64,000 nt of DNA from contig CM076854.1 of NCBI GenBank assembly GCA_039519185.1, positions 160,048,666 to 160,112,665 of the forward strand. Reading direction: 5' to 3'. Positions 45,461 through 57,389 of the stretch are shown in pieces. A model generated the notes under the pieces. It did no database searches, had not been told where the DNA came from, and saw nothing but the letters and a program-made list of their open reading frames with translations. The DNA is from Astragalus membranaceus (taxonomy: Eukaryota; Streptophyta; Magnoliopsida; Fabales; Fabaceae). Every line of letters begins with the position of its first letter. Within the stretch, counting starts at the first letter, position 1. The translations under genes and the position numbers were made by a program.

Positions 45461-48400
45461 ATGTCTCAGAGTAAGAATAAGAAGTTGACGCCGAATCTGG
45501 ATCAGCAGAGCACCAAGGTGCTGAATCTCACTGTTCTCCAACGCATCGATCCATTCATCGACGAGATTCTCTTCACCGCTGCTCACGTTTCCTTCTACGA
45601 CTTCAACATCGAAACCAACCAGTGGGTTCGTTCTTTTCTTTCCTTTCTCTATTTCTTTCTTTTCACTTCCATTCTACTCTCTTTTCTATCTCAATTATCT
45701 TCTCAACCGTTTTATAGAGTCGCAAGGATGTTGAAGGATCTCTCTTTGTTGTTAAGAGGTAATCTAACCACTATCTCCTCTATGCTTTCATATGCACCCC
45801 GATCTTTAACCGATTCGATTTTTTTTTCAGGAATTCACAACCACGGTTTCAGTTTATTGTAATGAATCGAAGAAATGCAGGTTCAGATTTGTATTTCGTT
45901 ACTCAAATTATTTTATTCTGCTAAAATTATTGTGTTCTTTAGATTTGTATACAAGTTTATCAATAGATTTGTTAGGTGCTTCTCTGATTGCATTGCACTG
46001 AAAACTAACGAAGCTATTGTTGCTGTGCAGCCATGTCAAACAATTATGAGAACTTTTAGTACTATAAAATATATCTATCGAACAATTTGTCGGTGATGTT
46101 GTTTTCTGCAAATGCATTGTTTCTACTAGATTTAATTAGGTTTGATTGGTCGTTTTGTGTTTATTTGGATCTAGTTGTTGCTATAAGTAGCATTAACATA
46201 TGTTCCCTTTGGCTATGCTAAATTAGTTATTGCCATGTTGAAATTTGATTTGCTATATGGAGAAATAAGCAGCATTCCTGCTCTGATCTGCAGTTGTTTA
46301 TATGTGTGCCTGAATCTGTACTCTCTGTTCCCTAATTAACAACTTTCTTTCTGATGTTTGTTCTGTGATGTCAGATAACTTGGTAGAGAATTTATTGGAT
46401 TTTGAGTATGAGCTTAAAAAGCCATACTTGTTATATCGGAATGCATCCCAAGATGTTGTTGGTATATGGTTTTACAATCCAGATGAATGTGAGGAAGTTG
46501 CAAATCTCTTTAATAGGTATGTGATTTTCTCCCGTCAAGCTATTTTCGCATTGTTTTTCCATGTTTGTTTTTGTGCTCAAATTTTTACTTACAAGATGCT
46601 AATTCATATTCAAGACTTTGTGATTATTATCATATTTTTGTCAGTAATGTACCCTTTGTAGTCAAAATGCAGGATGCTTATTGTCTACTAATATGTATAT
46701 TTTTTGAAATTAATTTTTCAGGATACTTAATGCATACCCAAAGGCACCTCCAAATACAATAATACCTACTAGCAAAAGGTAAGGATTTTTAGAAAGCTTG
46801 TGAATTATTAAGTTGGTTCTGTTTCTATTTCTTAGAAGTTACTTTCTAGTCTACCCATTGTGTTGGCTATATGTTGATGATTCCAAAAAACATCATTTCT
46901 ATCATTCTGTTTGTGAAGAAACTTGTGATATCAAAAATGAAATAGCCTTCTTTAATAAATTGTTGAATGAGAAGATCAAATTTTCTTGTCCGAATGTCCG
47001 TTGGGTGTACTTGTTTAAAATCAAAGCTGCTTAATTATTTTTTACTCCTATTTAATTACCTCTTCCAATTGGGTTTAGAGGTCATTATTATTGCATGGCT
47101 TATGTCTGATGTTTCATATGCTGTAGTGAGTTTGAGGAACTTAACCCAGTGGCGCCAGTCATAACTGAAAGCCCTCTAGAATCATCTTCAGCTGCTGCTT
47201 CTGCAACTGATGCTCCTGAACATACTGTATTTACAAACTTCTTCAGAGTATGTTATCTAGTTGCATACAAATGTTTTTGGTTTTTTGGTGAATGCTTCTG
47301 CTATGTTAATTTGAAGTTTGGTTTCTCATGATATGATGATATGATGTCTCTAGTTTTAGAAACTTTTAATTTCAATTTTTGCAGACACTTAAGGTTACTG
47401 GCCTTCCTGCTTCAAATGCAGAAAGTTTTATACAGCCGTACCATTCTGCTACTGTCACTTCTACTGTTCCCAGTGGTTTATTGTCTCCTGTACCGGCTGT
47501 GCAAATGCCGTCTGCCTCTCTCGAAGCAATCTACAGTAGCAATCAAGTTAATAATCTTTATAAGCCTTCTACTTTTCTTGCACCCACCTCTTCATCATTG
47601 TTAATTCCACCAATTTCTTTATCTGTGCCGCCCAGTGCTGCTCTTCACAATTCCCTGAATCTGCCACGCCAACATGGCACTCCATTGCTTCAACCCTTCC
47701 CACCACCTAATCCTCCTGTTTCTCTTACCCCTATTCCTAGCTCTTCTCCAAATAGACCAGTTCTCAGCAGGGATAAAATTCGCAATGCACTTTCTTCACT
47801 GGTTCAGGTACTTCATGATTTTACCATCTTTGTTTTGTGGATTGTTCCCTTTTATTTACCCGGCGATTGATAAATTAGTTGTATTTTTAGGATGTTATTC
47901 AGTTACTTCATTTCTTTTCATTGTTGGGGGCAGGGTTAAAAATAAAGGGGAAGGGATACTTTGATACAAACCAGAATAATGAACACTAACAATAACTTGG
48001 ACAGAATGATAATGAAGAGGATTTAGAAGGGAAATGCAATTATATAGATTGAAATAGTACAAATTGACAATAACTACCAAGAGCAGTTTGCTCCAACTAC
48101 TTCTGGCCATGACTTCTAATAACTTCTTCCAACATAACTTCCTAAGAGAAACCAACCTATTTATATCCAAATACAAATAACTAACTTTCAAACATAACTA
48201 CCCACAATAACTATTCAATAATTATTATTTATTCTTTTTGTTTCTCCTTTCATAAACCCTCCAAATGACGGGTTTACCCTTTTGGTTCTTAACATCAACT
48301 TGTGCGCTATCATACTTCCTACTAGTGTTGGGACTGACTATGGGTATTTAACTAGGATGATTCTATGCAGAATGTCCGGTTTAAGCCATAGCTTCAATTG

Positions 48401-49209
48401 CTTCAAGAGAAGAGTCTGAAATATTTTATATAATATAATGCAGTTTGGACACTATATAGGAACCCAAAGTTTTATTTTATTTACACAGTATAAGCATTCC
48501 CAACCAGGCTATCCTAATATGTAGACAATGGTATAGTTAACGATTATTTGGGTTTACTTTCAAGTTTCAGGACAGAAAGTACACTTCATAATCAAATTAT
48601 CCAATTATCAAAGCTATAGGATTAGCTATATTAGGAGACAAGCAAACCCCGTTGCTCACACTCTTGCAAGGGCGTCGGGATTGTGTGCTAGTTCCCATGT
48701 TTTTTATTTCAGTCCAACATGTATTCAGACTATCATTGTGAATGAAATGCACGTAGCATATTTGTGTCAAAAAAAATCAATTATCCATTTTACTATTAAT
48801 ATTAAAATTGTGTCATATAAGATGGTAATGAAATTTGAAAGATTTGCAGTTTTGAGAAGTAAGATTTTATGAACTTGTAGTTTGAACATACCAGTTAGTT
48901 GTTACTAGCATGAAGCTAGATTTTTAGTATGCAATTTTAAATTTTTCATGATTGCATCACTTGTGCTAATAAATTCAATATAATGTGAACCTCTACAAGA
49001 GAATTAAACAGAATATAATACAGAGTACAGACGGTGTAATGAATCATAATCTTCTTAGTTACCCATTCTGTTGGATGCTTACTGTTTTTTTTTGTCGCTA
49101 TTATATTAATTTTCTATATAGTTTCTCTACTGAAGGAATTTTCTTGTACCAGGATGATATATTCATTGACATGGTGTTCCAAACGTTATTGAAGGTGCAT
49201 AATTCATGA
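45461..49209 (+). CDS. DCP1: mRNA-decapping enzyme subunit DCP1
   Basis: Eight exons (45461-45625, 45718-45758, 45831-45880, 46375-46516, 46722-46778, 47127-47247, 47385-47807, 49153-49209) join in phase into 351 residues. The N-terminal EVH1-like DCP1 domain shows NLTVLQRIDPFIDEILFTAA, the split W-SRKDVEGSLFVVKR, FQFIVMNRRN, DNLVENLLDFEYELKKPYLL, and VGIWFYNPDECEEVANLFNR. A proline- and serine-rich linker follows, and the C-terminal trimerisation helix is SLVQ-DDIFIDMVFQTLLKVH, split by the last intron. DCP1 stimulates the DCP2 decapping enzyme in cytoplasmic P-bodies. The last intron (1.35 kb) carries an LTR-like piece and a LINE stub, yet its splice borders remain intact. No defects were seen. 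Confidence 0.93.
47930..48240 (-). mobile_element. LTR-like insertion in a DCP1 intron
   Basis: Read on the minus strand it has repeated GTTAGTTAT-type motifs, a TATA-like GGATATAAATAGG and an end TTCTGGTTTGTATCA next to ACCCTGCCCCC. This resembles a solo or degraded Copia-type LTR. Clean TG...CA ends and a 5-bp target duplication were not identified. Confidence 0.35.
48607..48777 (+). mobile_element. 5'-truncated LINE stub in a DCP1 intron
   Basis: The frame reads RRQANPVAHTLARASGLCAS then SPTCIQTIIVNEM, matching the end of the RNase H-like domain of plant LINEs, followed by TTGTGTC and poly(A). CAATTATC occurs on both sides and is probably the target duplication. It does not disturb the splice sites. 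Confidence 0.7.
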
Positions 49210-49728
49210 GTAATCGACTTTTGAAGGTTGGGTGAAAACGACGTATAAACTTAGTTCTGTACATGGTAGTTACTCTCCGGCACATCTGACAGGACCACGG
49301 TATCTCTTGTGTAACTTTAGTATAAACGTTCTTCCGTTTTTTTATCTGGCCAAAGCTTTGCATATCTGAAATGGCCAATTCCACATTATACTATCAAATC
49401 ACTAAGTGCATCAATACCCTACGTTATCTTCACTATTGAATTTTTGTATGTATACGTGGACGGACCGTTATGAAAGAAAACAATCATAGTAATATAAAGA
49501 GATTTAAATTGGATAATCTTTCTTTTATAAAGCTGCTTGGTCAAACAATGGCCAATATTGCGTATTTTGTCGTAGTAATATAAAGAGATTTAAATTGGAT
49601 AATCTCTTTTATAAAGCTGCTTGGTCAGTGGCCAAAATTTTAGTCAACTCTACATATTGCGTATTTTGTATATTGTATCCTTCAACTTTCTCTACGATTG
49701 TAACACCTATCACCAAATTAAGACTAAA
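49210..49728. other. DCP1 3' flank, non-genic
   Basis: A near-exact direct repeat of about 60 bp (GTAATATAAAGAGATTTAAA...ATAAAGCTGCTTGGTCA) occurs near 49488 and 49574. No gene was recognised. Confidence 0.5.
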
Positions 49729-49757
49729 CTAGTCTCTCACCCGTGCTCTGCACGGGT
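49729..49757 (-). mobile_element. Helitron-like 3' terminus
   Basis: On the minus strand the end reads ACCCGTGC-AGA-GCACGGGT, a perfect 8-bp-stem hairpin, then GAGAGACTAG followed by T. A hairpin shortly before a terminal CTAG/T is the Helitron 3' signature. The element would extend to the right. Its 5' end was not located. Confidence 0.6.
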
Positions 49758-50140
49758 TTGAGTAGCTAGTTTGTGATGAACAATGAGTATTATGGTGACA
49801 GTTAACCGTTAAATAGTTGAATGATTACAATGTAAGACGATTGGTAACAATGAAAACAAAACGAAGTTGTCATTACTTCAAGCATTTATTTTACATTCCT
49901 AAAGACCTCATGGTAGATACATGTGGATATGTTTGAGAATAAAATTTTAAGAAATAAAACAGAAAATAAAAATACAATTCATATTAATTGAACTTTTGGT
50001 AGACATGCTAGCCGCATTAAATGCAACTGGAGAAATATAAGTTATACATAAATAAATATTAACTACGTAAATGTGGACTTGAATCCTCTCTTTCCACTCT
50101 CCATACATTACGACACGTGTCAACAAAATATTATTATAAC

Positions 50141-50520
50141 TAATGGCAATTTTGTAGTTTTGCTAAAAAATGATGGCAAACATTTCGTGAAAAAGACAAA
50201 AATATTTAATGTCATTTTTGTAGTTTTGACAACAAAATGAGGGCAAACATTTTTGGTAAAAGACAAAAAAAGTAATGGCATTTTTTTAGTTTTGATAAAA
50301 AATGAGGGCAATTATTTTGAGAAAAATACAAACGTATCTAATGACATTTTTTTAATTATGATAAAAATGAGGGCAATCATTTACGGAACAAAGACAAAAG
50401 TATGTAATGGTATTTTTGAAATTTTAATAAAAAAATGAAGACAATTATTTTAGGAAAAAGACAACAAAAACTGATGCATTTTCAAAATTTTAATACAAAC
50501 ATAAGGGTAATTATTTATAG
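50141..50520. repeat. ~66-bp minisatellite, about six units
   Basis: Units of TAATGGCATTTTTGTAGTTT, AAAAATGAGGGCAA and CATTT...AAAGACAAAA repeat head to tail, with more divergence towards the right. Because 66 is a multiple of three, short repetitive open frames exist on both strands; they are not credible genes. Confidence 0.75.
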
Positions 50521-50750
50521 ATTAAGTGATAAAAATAAATTTATTAAAATAAATTTAATTTTTCAAAAATATAGTTTTTTTAATCCTTCTTTTTCGTTGC
50601 ACACACATCGATAGTGACATAGCAGTTTCAGAATTTGATTGATCTACACAATATAAATCATTTTATAAATTTTTACCACCACATGAATATTCAAATAAAT
50701 TTCGTTGCACACAAATAAATAATATTTTGTGCTCAATGTCTGTTTTCAGG

Positions 50751-52455
50751 GAAATCGGATACATGCCCATATAAATCGTCTATAAAATTAGAGTAAAGGC
50801 CCAAATTAGTCCTTGACAAATTTTTTTGGGACGAATTCGTTCCTCACAATTTTTTCGGGACACATTGGTCCCTGACAATTTCAAAACGGGACACGTTAGT
50901 CCCTCCATCCATTTTGACGTCTTCAACTGTTCCAACGTCGCATACGTGGCACGTTAAGTGCCACGTGTCACATTAAGTGCTTATTTTGGGACAAATAAGT
51001 CCCTGGTTTACAAATGTTAAAATAGCTCATATTAGTCCCTGGAGTGGTTTCTGGTATTCAAAACCAGTTTCCACCATTTTACTGCTGTTTCTCAGAAACA
51101 GAGAGAGAAAGCCCAGAAAGAAGAAGAAGAACCAGTGTTCGCCGTAGAAGAAGAAGGTAGGTTCTTTGAGAAAGCGTAGAAGAACCCGTGTTTTTTGTAT
51201 TTCTTTGAGTTATACCAAGGTGTAATGTAGGCAAAATTCGCAAATTCAATTTCTTTACTATTTTGATTTGATGTTTGTTTTGAAATGCTGCACATCATTT
51301 TTGTTGTTTATTTAATTTGGTACGGTGCTGATGCGTTTTTAATGCAAGCCCCAAGAGATGTTTATCTGCTTCCTATTACCTCTAATAATTTTCTTGTGAG
51401 TTTGTTCTCTGCCTTGTATTACCAATCGAATGTTTTAGTATCAACATGTGGATTTCTGCAAAGGATTTCTTCTTCTTTCTGCGCTTTTTCTCTCTGTCTC
51501 TGAGAAACAGCAGTAAAATGGTGGAAACTGGTTTTGAATACCAGAAACCACTTCAGGGACTAATATGGGCTATTTTAACATTTGTAAACCAGGGACTTAT
51601 TTGTCCCAAAAAAAAGCACTTAACGTGACACGTGGCACTTAACGTGCCACGTATGCGACGTTGGAACAGTTAAAGACGTCAAAATGGATGGAGGGACTAA
51701 CGTGTCCCGTTTTGAAATTGTCAGGGACCAACGTGTCCCGAAAAAATTGTGAGGGACGAATTCGTCCCACAAAAAATTTGTCAAGGACCAATTTGGGCAT
51801 TTACTCATAAAATTATAAACTTGACAAAGACATCAATGAAGGCGGTGTGTACTACGTAACTAGGTTTGGTGTCGCACTAAGCTTGGGTGATTATCGTCTG
51901 GCTAAGCATGAATTTAGATAGAACTCCACACTCAACACTAAGATTCATGCAGCTGCTAATGAATCTGTCCATTCGCCAATGTAGACATTCACTAATCCTG
52001 AGTAGTGTTTTTTAAATTTGGATTCAATGCTGATTACCTAATTGGTAATGTATTTTTGTATAATATAATCCATATATTTTGTGAAAATTACCAATGACTA
52101 TATCGTTTATTATTTTGTAATACTTATGCAACAGATATCTCTGGTATGTTGACCGGGGTTTGTGCTCCAAGGGAATACTACTGATACAATGTAAAATCAA
52201 AACTGATGACCATTGAATTAGATAATAGAGGATATATAATCTCATCCTATTGTGCTATATATATCACACTGATTATTTTTATTTGGTCAGAATCATTAAT
52301 ATGAAGTGTTTTGTTTCATACAACCATCGTTTCAATCTCACATTGTTTGGAAGTTTTGTGGATGAGCTCAATGCGTTCATTTCGTCTGGAGAGGCTTCAA
52401 ATGTTGTTGTTGCTATCCTTTGGTGTAAAGTTAAAAATTGGAATGGTATTATTTA
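50751..52455 (+). pseudogene. RPA70-like OB-fold gene relic split by a transposon
   Basis: An acceptor TTTTCAG at about 50750 precedes GNRIHAHINR. The frame is then broken by a Mutator-type element (50791-51806) and resumes after the target duplication with KLDKDINEGGVYYVTRFGVA and LGDYRLAKHEF before a TAG stop. A further exon at about 52301-52447 gives LTLFGSFVDELNAFISSGEA followed by VVVAILWCKVKNWNG. The blocks follow the order of the first and second halves of plant replication protein A large-subunit-like (DUF223) OB domains, which occur both in host RPA paralogues and in Helitrons. Stops and the insertion make it a pseudogene. Confidence 0.65.
50791..51806. mobile_element. Mutator-type element with ~330-bp inverted repeats and 9-bp target duplication
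   Basis: The ends GAGTAAAGGCCCAAATT and its near-inverse bound 1,016 bp, flanked by a perfect ATAAAATTA direct repeat (50782-50790 and 51807-51815). The arms share GTCCCGTTTTGAAATTGTCA/inverse and TGGCACTTAACGTGCCACGT palindromes. The middle (51110-51470) is non-repetitive but encodes nothing recognisable. It is inserted in an RPA-like exon. Confidence 0.88.
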
Positions 52456-52493
52456 AATTTATCAATGATTCGCGATATATATATATATATATA

Positions 52494-52524
52494 CTAGTAT
52501 GTATCACCCATGCGCTGCACGGGT
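52494..52524 (-). mobile_element. Helitron-like 3' terminus next to a TA repeat
   Basis: On the minus strand ACCCGTGC-AGC-GCATGGGT (one mismatch in the stem) is followed by GATACATACTAG and T. The site directly abuts a TA tract, in line with Helitron insertion into AT. It resembles the terminus at 49.7 kb, so the two may be one family. Confidence 0.6.
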
Positions 52525-52780
52525 ATACATCTTCTTTTTAGAATTTACATTTAAATTATTTGGTTGTTAAAATATTACGTGTGTGTTGTAGATGTTTATA
52601 ACTATAACATTGTTGTTTTTGGAATGAAAAATACACATTTGTAGATTGTCTTATTAGAATACAAAAAGCAATCTGTAATTGGGTAGCCCTTTATCGGTCG
52701 AAGTGTTTGTTTTGGTCTCTGGAGTTACAACAATACTCGGTGTAGTGATACTTTGGGACAGCCTAAAATCACAAACAGTT

Positions 52781-52822
52781 TCAATTAGATATTTTTTTTT
52801 TGACAAAATCAATTAGATATTT
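52781..52822 (-). mobile_element. Ultra-short poly(T) retroposon tail with 14-bp target duplication
   Basis: TTTTTTGACAAAA lies between two copies of TCAATTAGATATTT. Reversed, the insert reads TTTTGTC plus poly(A), like the LINE tail in DCP1. Confidence 0.55.
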
Positions 52823-53109
52823 ATAATGCTTATAAATTGAATATGTAAATGTGAGAGTATATATGAAAAACATTGCAATTAATTAAACAACCTCTCAAAT
52901 GTCAGGATTAATAAGCAGTTTAGCAGCATGCATGGTAGTCGGGATAAAAGTCTTCCATGAAAATGATTAAGAAAATTATATTACGTGGATGGTCGATTGA
53001 GACATAATATATATCATCGAACTTGATAAAAGTTGTACGGGTCTTGTATATTAGAATTATGTGAAATGTAACTACAAATAAAGGGATGACTTGCTGTTGT
53101 TTTCTAATA

Positions 53110-53573
53110 TTCCCGCGCAACACCTACCCCAGTCAGGATCCCAGCGATATCTGTCAAGACAATAGACAACAAAACAAAACAGAAAATGTTTTTTTATAGA
53201 CAAAGTGGTTAGGACGTAGTGTGTACGCCTACGTTTTTCTACAAACAAAACAGAAAATGTTGATATTTGAATGATGCATCTAATTAACAATAAAAATAGT
53301 CTTGGTCAAACCCAGATCAAAGCACTCTTCGGGTGCGGTGAAACGGTACGGCAGATAGGGGGACTGCTTCTGTTGAAGCAGGGCGAATCTTAGTAGCCAA
53401 TAGGAAGTGAGCATGTAAGAATGTCTGGCAGGTCGATAGTCGCCGGAATTAGGGGCCACAGTAAATTTTGAAATGTAATAAACATATCCCTCCTGAATGT
53501 CCTTGTCCAGTTTATATATAAAATGTCGCTCCATGTGTCCCTGAATCAAATTGCCCTGCAACACGTATAACAT
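53110..53573 (-). pseudogene. RPA70-like OB-fold relic (second copy)
   Basis: An acceptor GTTGCAG near 53557 opens GNLIQGHMERHFIYKLDKDI followed by EGYVYYISKFTVAPNSGDYR and PARHSYML, the first OB-fold of RPA large-subunit-like proteins. A later exon (about 53105-53150) gives DIAGILTGVG then AREY and a stop, matching the start of the second OB-fold. Between and after, frames are broken. It lies in the same orientation as the Helitron-like end at 52494, which is compatible with Helitron cargo. It is not functional. Confidence 0.6.
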
Positions 53574-54050
53574 TTAAAAACAGCACGTGATATTAGACCA
53601 AATTGGTTAAAGGCTATAAACACCAAAACACTCTTATCCATACTAAACATGTTGTACCCACAAAAGTGGATGATCGATTCAATAATGGCTTGATATACAA
53701 AAGTATAAGAATACTACATCCTGTAGCACTAAAAGTTTTTTTATATATAATTGAATAAATACAGATCTAAACAAACATGTTGTAGTGATAAAAGTAGACG
53801 ATGGAGAAATGATTCATTCAATTGAACCAATACACCCATGAATACTCACAAAATTTTACAATTTCTAATCACACTTCTCGCTATAATGGCTTTGATTATA
53901 CTAATGTGCAAATGTTTGTATAGTACACATCAAATAATATAAGTTGTGTTGTATTTATTTAACCAAAAAAATACGAATGATTTTGGATTTGTTACAAAAT
54001 GCGCATATAGCAATGTGAAATTAGAGGCATAAATTTGTTGAAATTTATAG
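53574..54050. other. AT-rich non-genic stretch
   Basis: Nothing coding or repetitive was recognised between the RPA relic and the CACTA element. Confidence 0.5.
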
Positions 54051-54399
54051 GCACACTACAAGAAAAAGCCTGTATTGCCACCAACGTTTTCCACGGAGAA
54101 CTGTCCGTCGCTAATTAGCGACGGATTTGCGACGACGAGTGAGACTTCATGGGATAAGGCTTATTTCCCACGACAATTTGCCACGGAAAACAGCTCGTCG
54201 CAATTTGCGATGGATTTGCCACGAAATTGTCGTCGCAAATGTTCAGGAAAAAATGGTACACATAGGTTTCCGACGGATTAGAATTTCGTCGCAAATTTGC
54301 GACGGCTATACCCGTCGCAAAATGTTTATGTACCGTCGCAAATTACAATCCAATTGATTAACCTAGCCTCGTTCTCGTTATTCTCACTCTCGTTATTCT

Positions 54400-54630
54400 C
54401 ACTATCGTTCTATGCTCCTTCACTGCATCGCCCGTCCACGCCCTCCATCGCCCTCCATCGCCCTCCACCCTCCATCTCCCTCCACCGTCCATCGCCCTCC
54501 GCCCTCCATCGCCCTCCACCCACCATCGCCCTCCACCCTCCATCGCCCTCCGCCCTCCATCGCGTCTCACGCCGTTCTCCGCTCCGCGTCGCCGTGCACT
54601 CCGTTCGCTGTTTGTCTTCTCTACCAGGTA
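54400..54630 (+). other. GC-rich leader-like block with CCATCGCCCTC repeats
   Basis: Short repeats of CCCTCCATCG run from 54440 to 54565, followed by a non-repetitive GC-rich piece that ends CTACCAG|GTAAATC, a good splice donor. It looks like the 5' untranslated exon of a plant gene and could be the first exon of a chimeric transcript. Confidence 0.4.
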
Positions 54631-55584
54631 AATCACCTTCCCTATTCTCTTAGACCTATAAATCTTGTAGTTTCTCTTCTTAGGGTTTTGAAAGTTTTTG
54701 ATTTGAAGTCATCTTGAAAGCTTATGCACAATACAGTGGATGCAAGAACCTGGGTTGAAAATGTATTCTAACATAAGCATACATCTTACACCAAGGTTAG
54801 ATATCACTTCAGCCGGTAAAACTAGGCGATCCTAATTTGCATTATCTTTGTTAGAATCACAAATCAAATTCGTGTAAATCTCACGGTCTCTATGGGTTTA
54901 TATGCGATCGTACTAAACTGAAATTTTGAATGTGATCCAACTCTGTACAGTGTTGGCAAGATCCTAAGATCGTAGGATCTGGTTTAGATCGCGATCTTGA
55001 CAACACTGATTAGAACCCAAATTACAACTTTAGCTATCTAAAGCCAGGGTAACTGACTATAGTTAGCATTAGCACCCCTGTGCAGTGTTTGATCCGGTTG
55101 GCCATCAGACAGCTGTCACTGCAGCAGTTAGTCAGTTAGTTGGGTCACTCTGTTATGCTTACAGACGTACACATTATAATTCAGTTAGAGTACAGAATAT
55201 AAACTCAGATCTGAGTATCTTTTCTCTTAACAATTTCTGAGCTATCAAACTTTTAATGCATAAAAACGTTCGCTTCTTTGTGCTCATGAAAAAAGGCTAG
55301 CGTTAGTGGAATTTTACCCTATATTGTCTACATGATGCTCCTTTTGGTCAAGTATGTTGTTGATTACAGATAGGTTCTTGATATGTATGTACTGTGTTCT
55401 ATAGCTGCTATAAAGTTAGAGAAGTAAGTTTTGCATTCATTTTATGAAGTCTAGTTTGGCTGCAATGTTTTGTGTTATTTGGTTTTCTTGGAGGTTTTTT
55501 TACATATTAGCTTTCCTGCTGTTGTATTATTTTCTTACTGCTAATTCTAACTTTTGTATTACTGAATATAGCTTGTGAATATAG

Positions 55585-56747
55585 GTTGTTACTGAATTGC
55601 AAACAGCAAAGGAAGAGATCGAGAAACTGAAAGAAGACGCACATGCTAGCAAAGCTCACATGCTGCAGGTTATTAATTTATTCTTCCCAGTTATATTTAA
55701 TTTTTAATTCTTAATAATGAAACTAACTGCTTCTTAACATTTTTACATTGAAGTATAAGATCATTGCTGAGGTGAATGAAGATGCATTGAAACAGATAGA
55801 AATTGCACATGAGAACTATAAGACGGAGATATTTTGTCTTGGTCGAATCTTGAAAGCTATTTTCCACATGATTTGTTATTGTATTAACTGTATTTTTTTG
55901 GCATTCATTGTTAACACATTTAGGCTGACAATACAAAGAAAGGTCTAGAAGCTGAACTTCATTCACTCAGAGAGTCAGCATTCTGTTACACAAGTCAGTT
56001 TCAAGTCACCAATTTATAAATACTCTGTAAACAGTTTCTGTTTTTCAATGAAGTCATACTTTGCATTTCTCAAATCTGAAACAAGGAGTTTTCAAAGTAT
56101 TTTCTACCCCTTAAGGTATCTTTCTACCTTTCAAATTAATGAAAAACTCAATCTTTGTTGCGCAGCTTGCTTGTATGACTCATGAGCTTCATCTCCCTTT
56201 AATCTCCACATACCATTGTTTTATTTTTCAGTTGACATGATTAATTAATAATCGCAAATTTCCCACCGTGTTTTTATCTTGTTTCCTATAGAAACACTTG
56301 AAATGAAGAAAACACAGAAATCTGTTCATCTTGTCTGATATTAAGAACTTCAAGATTGGAATCAAAATGAGATCGATGTGACACTTTTTTATTTATAAAT
56401 GAAAACATATCATCTGGATATTAGAACAGTAAACAAACTGAACATCCTCTTAATTGCTCTTTTTCACTGGTTTTAAGATGAACAAGACATCTTCCGTGAT
56501 CTCTTTTCTGCTGCAGTGGCAAATTTTTTCAGTTATTTAATTTGCCAACTTTTGTCAAAATGATTCTGCGTCTTTGCTAGATTTTCTCTCTTTTCATTTC
56601 TTCCAATCTTTGGTGTTTCTTATTGCTTAGGTTATTCTCCAATCTGAGACAATTCAGGAATTGACCCAAACTTCTAAAGCACTAGCCTTGCTGCAGGAGG
56701 AGGCATCTGAATTACGGAAACTACCTGGTGCTCAGAAAATTGAAAAT
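55585..56747 (+). pseudogene. Captured nuclear pore anchor (NUA/TPR) exons
   Basis: Four exon-like pieces occur: 55585-55668 (ELQTAKEEIEKLKEDAHASK), 55754-55828 (YKIIAEVNEDALKQIEIAHE), 55924-55976 (TKKGLEAELHSLRES) and 56631-56747 (VILQSETIQELTQTSKALAL then LQEEASELRKL). They follow the order of a coiled-coil stretch in plant NUA, the TPR homologue of the nuclear pore basket. The first and last have GT-AG borders. The second reads GAG|ATATTT where a GT donor is expected, so it would not splice normally. NUA itself is a protein of about 2,000 residues, so this is a small captured part. The assignment is from remembered sequence. Confidence 0.7.
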
Positions 56748-57062
56748 GTAAATTTTCGTATTCTTTTAATAACATAAGTATGAGCCATTATTTGTTTCTT
56801 CCTGTTTATGTTTTAGTTCAAACATTCTGTGGTGTTTGAGACCCTTGCATGTTCGTTGATTTTATTTATACTGTTTTGGTGGATTGTTCAGTGTTTTTGC
56901 TCCTTGACTGTTATAAGAAAAGGACAGCTTAATTCTTAGTGTTTTTCTCCATCAATTGTTCGAGTAATTGCTACTTGACGTTTTCTACACACGCATATAT
57001 GACAAGGAACAAATGGCGACTTTACTTACAATACAGTGATAGGGCAAGCAAGTTTTTTACAG

Positions 57063-57193
57063 ATGTCCAATCACATTTCACCATCTAGAAACCTTGATAA
57101 AACACCAACATGGGCTGTTGTTGCTTGTGTTTGCACTGTTTTCAACTTTATTTCAATCATTCTTGAGAGAAAAGTCTTCACAAAATGGGAACG
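57063..57193 (+). pseudogene. Captured MLO-type N-terminal exon
   Basis: After an acceptor TTTTTTACAG the frame reads MSNHISPSRNLDKTPTWAVV then ACVCTVFNFISIILERKVF and ends at a GTATGT donor. The pattern L-x-x-T-P-T-W-A-V-A-x-V-C followed by a membrane helix is the start of MLO seven-helix proteins. Only this first segment is present. The match is short, so confidence is moderate. Confidence 0.5.
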
Positions 57194-57389
57194 GTATGTC
57201 ACCAATTGCAAATCTTTTTTTGCCCCTTCTTATTGTTAATTGTTATCACTGTTTCCCTTTGGTTTTGTGTTTCACATTGTATTAACTGTTCCTTTGTTTG
57301 TTAGTTTGTGTGAATTCAGTTGTTATGGGATCTAATGTTTAATCGTGAATTGATTTCATTTCATTTTGTTTCTTTGTTTGTTGATTGCT

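Noticed and set aside
50120..50438. Short repetitive frames on both strands
   Set aside because: They are translations of the ~66-bp minisatellite, which preserves frame only because of its unit length.
54297..54717. Frames of 92-118 codons in the CCATCGCCCTC block
   Set aside because: Low-complexity repeats open in several frames; more likely an untranslated leader.
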